A stretch of 5,114 bases of DNA from an uncultured Verrucomicrobia subdivision 3 bacterium (GTDB lineage: Bacteria; Verrucomicrobiota; Verrucomicrobiae; Limisphaerales; CAMLLE01): NCBI GenBank assembly GCA_946480555.1, contig CAMLLE010000292.1, positions 1-5,114 on the forward strand, written 5' to 3'. Shown here piece after piece: positions 1-4,577 of the stretch. Positions within the stretch are counted from its first letter, which is position 1. Each line of letters starts with the position of its first letter. The notes below the pieces were generated by a model. The model worked only from the letters and a program-made list of their open reading frames with translations, ran no database searches and was not told where the DNA came from. The translations under genes and the position numbers were made by a program.

Positions 1-294
1 CACCGGGATCACGAAGATCGTCATCACGAAAACGCGAATCGTAGTGCCGATGATCATCGGCAGCACGCCCGTGGTGGCGGGGTTGAAGAAGTCCTTTTTC
101 GGAATCGTGGAGACAAACCGCCAGGACAGGCCGCTCCAGCCATTCATCAGAATGTTGAGCAGGATGACCGCGAGAATCGCCAGAATCAGCAAGGTGGCCA
201 AACCTGTCAGTCCGCTGAAGAAGAAGGAACCAAAGTCGAAACGCTCGCTTCGGAAATCCTTTCTCATCGCCATTGGAGCCGCGGCCGGGTTCAT
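1..294 (-). CDS. pstA: Phosphate ABC transporter permease PstA, N-terminal part (runs off window)
   Basis: This is the inner-membrane permease subunit that pairs with PstC to form the phosphate channel of the PstSCAB importer. Only the first 98 codons are present; the gene continues past base 1. Residues 1-20 are a charged cytoplasmic leader. Residues 23-49 form a strongly hydrophobic first membrane helix. Next comes a periplasmic stretch with the PstA-like pattern W-R-F-V-S-T-I-P followed by G-V-L-P-M-I-I-G-T (about 58-84), and a second hydrophobic segment begins near 80. The start at 294 is well supported: GGGAGG lies at 305-300, five bases before the ATG, and the ATG overlaps the pstC stop (ATGA), so translation is probably coupled. 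Internal Met8 and Met10 lack such a site. The catalytic-loop (EAA) region that would confirm the family lies outside the window, so the call rests on the N-terminal pattern and on following pstC directly. Confidence 0.9.
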   Translation of the reverse strand, partial: MNPAAAPMAMRKDFRSERFDFGSFFFSGLTGLATLLILAILAVILLNILMNGWSGLSWRFVSTIPKKDFFNPATTGVLPMIIGTTIRVFVMTIFVIPV

Positions 295-1481
295 GCTTTC
301 CTCCCTTCCAATCGCGACTTCAACCGGTGCATGACGATGTCGCCGGCCATGTTTGAAGCAAAAGTGACCGCAAACAATAGCGCGCCCAGCGTGAAAAGGA
401 TTCGGTAGTGATGGCCGCCGGAAACCGCTTCCGCCATCTCAGCGGCAATGGTGGTGGTGATGCTGCGGGCCGAATCGAAGATGCTCCATGAAACGACGCT
501 GGCGGAGCAGACCATCAACACGATCATCGTTTCGCCGATCGCGCGTCCGAACCCCAAAACCACCGAAGCGAACACGCCCGGCAGCGCAGCCGGAAAGACG
601 ATCTGCCACGCGGTCTGCCAGCGCGAAGCGCCCAGCGCCAAAGCCGCCTGGGTGTAGCTGCGAGGCACACTGGTCAGCGCGTCCTCGGCAATGGAGAACA
701 CAATCGGAATCACCGCGAATCCCAGCGCAATGCCAGCCACAAATGCATTGAGCCGGGTTTCGTAGCCAAACAGGTTCTGCAGGACGGTCGCCATCACCAG
801 CAGCGCGAAAAAGCCGACCACCACGGATGGAATGCCGGAGAGAAGTTCGATCGCGGGTTTCACAACTTCGCGCACACGCGGCCGTGCCAGCTGCGAAACG
901 TAGATCGCCGCGCCCACTGCCAGCGGCACCGAGAAGAGCAATCCAATCAGCGTTGTCTTCAGGCTGCCAACCAGCAGCGGAACGATGTTGTATTTGTGAA
1001 TGTTGCCGACCGGCTGCCAGATGAACTCCGGCTTGTCGTAGCCGGTCCACTGATGCGGCAGCAGCATGTAGCGCCATTCGGTCGTATTCACGCGTGCGTC
1101 CTTGTCGTTGCGCACGTATTCGGGCAGTTCCTTCGCCGCTTCGGCCTTGATCTCCATCATCAACTGCAGTGTTTCGCGATCGAGGTTCTTTTGCTGTTCC
1201 GGCGTAATATCCAGGTAAGCCTGGAGTTCCTTTGGCGAAAGCGAATCCATCTTTTCGACCGGGATCACATCCTTGATCAACGCGCTGTTCATCTGGCCGA
1301 ATAGAATCGGCACCGCTTCACGCGCAACAAACAGGAAGATCAGCAACACCATCAGGATGGTGGATAGCGAGACCGCAAGGATGAATCTCTCGGCCAGCCA
1401 TTCGAGCGGACGGGCTTTGTGCCCGCGCTTCATTCCCATCCAGCCGATGGGCCGATGTCCTGCGTTGTAGCGATGTGGCAT
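291..1481 (-). CDS. pstC: Phosphate ABC transporter permease PstC, with enlarged periplasmic insertion
   Basis: This is an inner-membrane permease subunit of the high-affinity phosphate importer, 396 residues long against roughly 300-320 for typical PstC. Residues 31-55 form the first membrane helix. Residues about 62-165 are a hydrophilic, Glu/Lys-rich stretch predicted to lie in the periplasm; this insertion accounts for the extra length. The conserved permease core runs from about 166 to 390, with several hydrophobic helices, the P-A-I-E-L-L-S-G-I-P-S-V-V-V-G-F signature at 209-224, the ABC-permease coupling (EAA-like) loop Q-A-A-L-A-L-G-A-S-R-W at 278-288 ending near P-A-A-L-P-G (297-302), and G-R-A-I-G-E-T at 312-318. 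The start is uncertain. The ATG at 1481 gives the longest frame but has no Shine-Dalgarno sequence. Met15 (1439) and Met17 (1433) are alternatives and would keep the first helix. It lies 104 nt after the pstS stop, with a terminator-like hairpin between, and overlaps pstA by 4 nt. Confidence 0.95.
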   Translation of the reverse strand: MPHRYNAGHRPIGWMGMKRGHKARPLEWLAERFILAVSLSTILMVLLIFLFVAREAVPILFGQMNSALIKDVIPVEKMDSLSPKELQAYLDITPEQQKNLDRETLQLMMEIKAEAAKELPEYVRNDKDARVNTTEWRYMLLPHQWTGYDKPEFIWQPVGNIHKYNIVPLLVGSLKTTLIGLLFSVPLAVGAAIYVSQLARPRVREVVKPAIELLSGIPSVVVGFFALLVMATVLQNLFGYETRLNAFVAGIALGFAVIPIVFSIAEDALTSVPRSYTQAALALGASRWQTAWQIVFPAALPGVFASVVLGFGRAIGETMIVLMVCSASVVSWSIFDSARSITTTIAAEMAEAVSGGHHYRILFTLGALLFAVTFASNMAGDIVMHRLKSRLEGRKA

Positions 1482-1490
1482 GAGCGGTCA

Positions 1491-1546
1491 GAAATTAGAA
1501 AACGCGGATCGGCTTGGCCAGTCCTCATCGGCCCGGCCGACCCGCG
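1491..1546 (-). terminator. Intrinsic-terminator-like hairpin between pstS and pstC
   Basis: In the minus-strand transcript, CGCGGGTCGGC (1546-1536) can pair with GCCGATCCGCG (1513-1503). That is 11 base pairs, ten Watson-Crick and one G-U. After a 2x2 internal loop, GGCC (1533-1530) pairs with GGCC (1519-1516) and closes a 10-base loop. TTTTCTAATTT follows at once (1502-1492). A GC-rich stem followed by a U-rich tract is the classical rho-independent terminator layout. It starts about 40 nt after the pstS stop and ends about 10 nt before the pstC ATG. Because pstC and pstA evidently need expression, I infer partial termination or attenuation that favours upstream porin and pstS mRNA. It could instead act as an mRNA-stability element protecting the pstS 3' end. 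The U-tract is interrupted, so full efficiency is doubtful. Confidence 0.65.
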
Positions 1547-1585
1547 CAGTTCCCATCCAGAAAGCCAATCTGGTCCCACCCCAAA

Positions 1586-2437
1586 CTATTTCTCGCGAAG
1601 ATTTGCCGGGATCGGGAAGTAGCCGATGTCCTTCACAACTTTCTGGCCGTCATCGCTTCGAATCCACTTCAAGTAGCTGCCGACTTCGCCCTTATCCAGC
1701 GCCGGATTCAGGTAGATGTAGAGATAACGCCAGATCGGATATTTCTGACTGACGACGTTTTCTTCCGTCGGCTCGACCGCGGCCGAACCCGCGTCCGCTT
1801 TGATCGCGAGATGCTTCGCACCCGCGCCGTACGCCGCGCCGCCGTATCCGATGCCGCCCTTATCCTTGGCGACCGCCTGCAACACAGCCGCTGTCCCGGG
1901 CATCGTCTGCGCGCTTGCCACGAAATCCTTGCCCTTCAACACGTGCTCCTTGAAGAACTCGTAAGTGCCGGAGCTGTTTTCGCGGCTGTAAACCGTAATC
2001 GCCTGGTCCGGTCCGCCCACTTCCTTCCAGTTCCGGATCTTGCCGGTGAAGATCTGCTCCAGCTGTTCGACCGTGAGTTCCTTCACAGGATTGCCCTCGC
2101 TCACGTAAACGGACAGGCCGTCGATGGCGACCTTGTATTCGGTCGGGCGCTTGCCGAAGATTGCCACGCATTTGCTCATTTCGGCCGATTTGATCGGGCG
2201 CGAAGCGTTGCAAAGGTCCGTGGATTTGTTCTGAAGCGCGGCAAAGCCGGTGCCCGTGCCGCCGCCGGTCACCTGAATCTTGGTGTCAGCGTTCTTGCCC
2301 ATGTAAACCTCCGCCCATTTCTGAGCGAGAATCACCAGCGTGTCTGAGCCCTTGACGGTGATCGTTCCAGCCTGGGCTGCCGCGGCGATCGCAAACGTGG
2401 CGAGGGCCGCACCGAGAGTTTTCAATGTGTTCTTCAT
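1586..2437 (-). CDS. pstS: Periplasmic phosphate-binding protein PstS
   Basis: This is the solute-binding protein that captures inorganic phosphate in the periplasm and delivers it to PstC/PstA. It is 283 residues long. Residues 1-23 are a Sec signal peptide (M-K-N-T-L-K, hydrophobic Ala-rich core, A-Q-A then Gly). The mature protein shows the PstS ligand-loop pattern: G-S-D-T-L at 30-34, Gly-rich G-G-G-T-G-T-G-F at 58-65, A-S-R-P-I-K at 78-83, D106-G107, and S-R-E-N-S-S-G-T-Y-E-F-F at 151-162, where the S-R-x-x-x-S-G-T loop is a phosphate-binding element of the family. G-G-I-G-Y-G-G at 194-200 and the I-W-R-Y-L-Y-I-Y-L region near 235-243 also fit. I chose the ATG at 2437 because it puts the signal peptide at the N terminus. 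An in-frame ATG at 2494 would add 19 polar residues encoded by an intergenic hairpin. No Shine-Dalgarno sequence is visible. It sits 63 nt downstream of the porin stop, in the same orientation, and is probably co-transcribed with it. Confidence 0.95.
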   Translation of the reverse strand: MKNTLKTLGAALATFAIAAAAQAGTITVKGSDTLVILAQKWAEVYMGKNADTKIQVTGGGTGTGFAALQNKSTDLCNASRPIKSAEMSKCVAIFGKRPTEYKVAIDGLSVYVSEGNPVKELTVEQLEQIFTGKIRNWKEVGGPDQAITVYSRENSSGTYEFFKEHVLKGKDFVASAQTMPGTAAVLQAVAKDKGGIGYGGAAYGAGAKHLAIKADAGSAAVEPTEENVVSQKYPIWRYLYIYLNPALDKGEVGSYLKWIRSDDGQKVVKDIGYFPIPANLREK

Positions 2438-2464
2438 AGTAGTTTCGAAATTTGATTTTGGTTC

Positions 2465-2492
2465 GGGAGCGCAGCTTGAAAACCCCGCTCCC
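2465..2492 (-). other. Intergenic hairpin between porin gene and pstS
   Basis: GGGAGCG (2492-2486 on the minus strand) is an exact inverted repeat of CGCTCCC (2471-2465), with a 14-base loop. The hairpin begins 8 nt after the porin stop codon. It is followed by GAACCAAAATC rather than a T-run, so it does not look like a rho-independent terminator. A role in 3'-end stability or mRNA processing, giving different amounts of porin and PstS, is an inference. The stem is short and could be fortuitous. Confidence 0.4.
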
Positions 2493-2500
2493 ATTTCAGT

Positions 2501-3913
2501 TTAGAACTTCCAGCTCGCGTCCACCTGCAGCCGGGTCATTTCGCTTTCCGAGCCCGCCGGATTTTCGTTGATCAGGTCGGTGAAAAATCCAGTCACACCC
2601 AGCGTGACGGAATCATACGGCGAGTACGACGCTTTCACCACGTGGCCGCGCACGTTCGTTCCCGCGCCATAACCGACCGAACCGCCCGTGGGCGCCGTCA
2701 TGTAAAGCGCGCCGAAGTCCGAATCCACCACTTCTTCGTACCAGGCGTCCCCTTCGAGAACCTTGTAACGGTAGCTCAAATCCCAAAGTCCCCTTTTGCC
2801 CGATTTGCCGAAGGTGATTCCCACGGCGTACCCGACGTTGTTTTCTTCCGCGCCGAAGTTGTGCATGTATTCGCCGCCGAGCTTGATTGGAAATGCGCCC
2901 TTGTAGGCCCACATCTTGTCGAGCGTGTAGGTCAGGGACACATCGGCAACCATCGGGTAGAAGTTCTCCGCCAGCGCGCCGGCCAGACCGCCGATGTTTG
3001 ACCCGGAACGATTCTCTCGCGTGTTGCCGCGGTTCTGGTTGGGCACCGGATTGGCCGCCACGCTGCCCAGATTTGTAATCGAGTTCGCCAGCCCGTCCTC
3101 GCCGAGAATTGCCAGCGCCGCAATACCGGCTGAAGTTTGCAGCTTCGTCGTCCAGGCCGAATCCGCACGCAACTGGGCACCGACCATGTAAGGATCCTCG
3201 CTCTCGTTGCCGATCTCATCCAAAACGAAGCCGCCTGCGTTCAACTTCAGGCTGTGTTTGTCGCTGAGGGTGTAGCCAAGCTGAATGGCCGCGCCTTCGG
3301 GCGTGTAGTCGCCATCGAACACCATGTCAGAAAATACAAATGGATTCTCCATCTTTCCGACGATCAACGTCCCGGTCCAATCGGGTGAATTCAGCGGCGT
3401 CCACTTGGCGTAGGCGAGATCGAGGAAGATCAGCTTCTTCGACGCATTGTCCTGCATGGTGGTGTTACCGGAAATCGGATCGCCACCACTGCCGCCACTG
3501 GCAGACTCCGAGGAGGTGAAGCGCAAGCCGAGTTCGAAATTGTCTTTCAACACCGCCGTCGCGCCGAAACGCATCCGGTAACGGAAGCGACTGCGATCGC
3601 CAAACGCATTGGTGCGACCGCCCTGCACGAACGAGCCATCTGAATAGAAACCTTCGTAACGCGCCCGCAGGTCGCCATTGAACTTCAACGATGTCACCCA
3701 ATCCGGCATGCCGCTCTTCACGGAGTATGCCGTGGTGAATCCCTTGTCGGATTCCTCCTTCAGCGTATTGGCTTCGTTAACGGTGAGAACGCCTTTATCG
3801 ACCAGTTTATCGAGCAGAGCGTCCACCGTTTGCCCGCTCGCATGCGGCACTGCCGAACAGGCCAGGGCTGCGCCGGCGGCCGCCACGACTCGTTTCAGTT
3901 GTTTGTTTTTCAT
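2501..3913 (-). CDS. Putative outer-membrane porin (Porin_5-like beta-barrel) of the pst operon
   Basis: This is a 470-residue exported beta-barrel, likely a trimeric or monomeric outer-membrane diffusion channel. Residues 1 to about 27 are a signal peptide (M-K-N-K-Q-L-K-R, Ala/Val core, H-A-S-G). Residues 28-56 form a short amphipathic stretch (D-A-L-L-D-K-L-V-D-K-G-V-L-T-V-N-E-A-N) of the sort that precedes the barrel in the 'putative porin' family. From about 72 the sequence alternates polar and aromatic or hydrophobic residues in strands, such as L-K-F-N-G-D-L-R-A-R-Y-E, F-R-Y-R-M-R-F-G and L-D-L-S-Y-R-Y-K, separated by Gly/Asn/Asp-rich loops. It ends in V-D-A-S-W-K-F, the terminal aromatic typical of BAM-inserted barrels. 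The ATG at 3913 is preferred over an in-frame TTG at 3937 because it begins the signal peptide. There is no clear ribosome binding site. Its place at the head of the pst operon, behind a Pho-box-like site, suggests a phosphate-starvation porin with a role like PhoE or OprP, though I see no close resemblance to either. Anion selectivity cannot be judged from sequence. Confidence 0.85.
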   Translation of the reverse strand: MKNKQLKRVVAAAGAALACSAVPHASGQTVDALLDKLVDKGVLTVNEANTLKEESDKGFTTAYSVKSGMPDWVTSLKFNGDLRARYEGFYSDGSFVQGGRTNAFGDRSRFRYRMRFGATAVLKDNFELGLRFTSSESASGGSGGDPISGNTTMQDNASKKLIFLDLAYAKWTPLNSPDWTGTLIVGKMENPFVFSDMVFDGDYTPEGAAIQLGYTLSDKHSLKLNAGGFVLDEIGNESEDPYMVGAQLRADSAWTTKLQTSAGIAALAILGEDGLANSITNLGSVAANPVPNQNRGNTRENRSGSNIGGLAGALAENFYPMVADVSLTYTLDKMWAYKGAFPIKLGGEYMHNFGAEENNVGYAVGITFGKSGKRGLWDLSYRYKVLEGDAWYEEVVDSDFGALYMTAPTGGSVGYGAGTNVRGHVVKASYSPYDSVTLGVTGFFTDLINENPAGSESEMTRLQVDASWKF

Positions 3914-3976
3914 TTGTTCAAGTTCAGGTTCCGGCAAAAGGGTGGAGGCGGCCTGTTACGGCCAAAGGTCGGGATT

Positions 3977-3994
3977 GTTACAATTGTGTGACAG
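3977..3994 (-). promoter_or_regulatory. Pho-box-like direct repeat (putative PhoB site) upstream of the porin-pst operon
   Basis: On the minus strand the sequence reads CTGTCAC-ACAA-TTGTAAC, two 7-base units at the 11-bp period expected for tandem PhoB binding. The first unit matches the enterobacterial PhoB half-site consensus CTGTCAT/C; the second matches 5 of 7 positions of CTGTCAC. It points toward the porin gene and ends 63 bp before its ATG. In known Pho promoters the box replaces the -35 element. Here no convincing -10 hexamer follows at the usual distance (TAACAG near 3958 is poor), so the transcription start is uncertain. The match is by eye, but its location ahead of a phosphate-uptake operon makes it credible. 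Confidence 0.6.
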
Positions 3995-4062
3995 CGCCAT
4001 TCACCGTTCCACGCTGTGTTTCGTGGCCTTCCCACACATCAAGGCGAAGCCAATCCACGCGC

Positions 4063-4080
4063 AATTCACACTTTTGTCAC
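4063..4080 (+). promoter_or_regulatory. Second, oppositely oriented Pho-box-like sequence
   Basis: On the plus strand AATTCAC-ACTT-TTGTCAC has the same 7+4+7 layout. The second unit matches the PhoB half-site at 6 of 7 positions, while the first keeps only the TCAC core. It faces away from the pst operon, toward the VWA gene, whose start is nearly 500 bp away. It could be a weak extra PhoB site, a promoter element for an unseen transcript, or chance. Confidence 0.25.
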
Positions 4081-4163
4081 ATTTCTCCGCCACAGCAGTT
4101 CGTTCGCCGGAACGGCAGCTTCCCTGGAATGCTGAACTTGAACTTGAGAAGCCACCGTCCGGC

Positions 4164-4571
4164 TCAATTCGAAACTGCGGCTGACCGCAGAGAGGTTCGC
4201 CTTGTGGAATGATGCTTCCGCAGAAGCATCAAATAAGAGCCAACCTCGACACGCCTGATGCGCGAACAGGCGTCCGCCTCCATCCGCATTGCGCGATCAA
4301 ATTTCAACTCGTCCCTCACGGGCGAACCCGCGGGGAACATCCTCTTGTTCTCCAACATCGAGATCATGGTTCCTCTGGCTTTGATTTTCTCCAGCAACAT
4401 TGCCCGCTCCCGTGGCGCGCCAATGACGCCAAAGTGACATTCTCGCAACAACCCGACGGTAGATTGCAGAGTCTCTGGTTCTCCAGGCGGCCGCACCTTT
4501 CGGCGCCTCACAAAAGTTTTACAACTCTTTTGCCGCCCGCTGACACCCGCGCTGTTGCTTTGCGCAACCAT
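4164..4571 (-). CDS. Doubtful hypothetical ORF, 135 codons
   Basis: This is an open frame from ATG 4571 to TGA 4164. The product is very basic, with many Arg (for example F-V-R-R-R-K-V-R at 20-27). Its middle and end contain plausible helical stretches such as A-M-L-L-E-K-I-K and D-R-A-M-R-M-E-A-D-A. I recognise no domain, signal peptide or membrane segment. No Shine-Dalgarno sequence precedes the start. The ATG lies 6 bp from the divergent VWA start, leaving no room for separate promoters on both sides. The opposite strand is open in exact codon register over most of it, a frequent cause of spurious ORFs in GC-rich DNA. The frame also contains the 9-bp hairpin at 4210-4231. It may be chance, a decayed gene, or a real small lineage-specific protein; I favour chance. 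Confidence 0.2.
   Translation of the reverse strand: MVAQSNSAGVSGRQKSCKTFVRRRKVRPPGEPETLQSTVGLLRECHFGVIGAPRERAMLLEKIKARGTMISMLENKRMFPAGSPVRDELKFDRAMRMEADACSRIRRVEVGSYLMLLRKHHSTRRTSLRSAAVSN
4210..4231. repeat. Perfect 9-bp hairpin with tetraloop
   Basis: TGATGCTTC (4210-4218) is an exact inverted repeat of GAAGCATCA (4223-4231), around a CGCA loop. A long T-run follows on neither strand (AAATAAG on plus, ATTCCAC region on minus), so it does not look like a terminator. With arms this long and a loop this short it is unlikely to be random. It could be a protein-binding palindrome, a dispersed intergenic repeat unit or an RNA structure. Confidence 0.45.
4511..4532. promoter_or_regulatory. Imperfect inverted repeat upstream of the VWA gene
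   Basis: CAAAAG (4511-4516) and CTTTTG (4527-4532) are exact inverted repeats 10 bases apart. Nested AGTT (4515-4518) and AACT (4523-4526) add further symmetry. It ends 45 bp before the VWA ATG, where an operator or promoter element would sit. It is an island of A/T in GC-rich sequence and contains TTTACA (4518-4523), close to a -35 hexamer. No matching -10 is seen 17 bp downstream, so its function is a guess. Confidence 0.25.
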
Positions 4572-4577
4572 GGGTTC

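Larger units (their letters stand above)
3995..4577. other. Divergent intergenic region, no securely identified gene
   Basis: These 583 bases separate the Pho-box-like site of the minus-strand pst operon from the plus-strand VWA gene. They must hold the VWA promoter, but I find no convincing -35/-10 pair for it. Contents with some support are the reversed Pho-box-like repeat near 4063, a perfect 9-bp hairpin at 4210-4231, an imperfect inverted repeat at 4511-4532 and a doubtful 135-codon minus-strand ORF (4571-4164). From 4185 the VWA reading frame is also open upstream of its chosen start. That stretch translates to a His/Arg/Pro-rich sequence lacking any domain I recognise, so I treat it as non-coding. 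Confidence 0.6.

Noticed and set aside
439..1077. Minus-strand open frame of 212 codons
   Set aside because: It lies inside pstC in another frame on the same strand; its composition (Arg, Gly, Ala, His) is typical of a GC-rich shadow frame.
1557..1573. Small inverted repeat CCAGA / TCTGG in the pstS-pstC spacer
   Set aside because: It is only 5 bp with no U-tract; the much larger hairpin at 1503-1546 explains the region better.
1514..2347. Plus-strand open frame of 277 codons
   Set aside because: It is entirely antisense to pstS and its spacer. The product is Arg/Ala-rich with no recognisable domain, while the opposite strand encodes an unmistakable PstS with signal peptide and ligand motifs.
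2438..2494. In-frame upstream ATG (2494) extending PstS by 19 residues
   Set aside because: The extension is polar, would bury the signal peptide inside the protein and is encoded largely by the intergenic hairpin; the ATG at 2437 gives a normal signal peptide.
3914..3937. In-frame TTG (3937) as porin start
   Set aside because: It would place eight mostly acidic or polar residues ahead of a basic signal-peptide start; the ATG at 3913 is the natural beginning.
4009..4026. Inverted repeat CCACG / CGTGG upstream of the Pho-box-like site
   Set aside because: A 5-bp stem with an 8-base loop is expected by chance in a region this long; no further support.
3678..4184. Plus-strand open frame of 168 codons overlapping the porin start and its promoter region
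   Set aside because: It is antisense to the porin signal-peptide region and runs through the Pho-box-like site; low-complexity product and no ribosome binding site.
4434..4465. Possible sigma70 promoter GTGACA ... TAGATT for the VWA gene
   Set aside because: The spacer between hexamers is 20 bp, too long for a normal promoter, and the -10 match is weak.
4209..4577. Upstream extension of the VWA gene from ATG 4209
   Set aside because: The frame is open, but the extra 123 residues are His/Arg/Pro-rich and would precede a classical signal peptide, which must be N-terminal to work.
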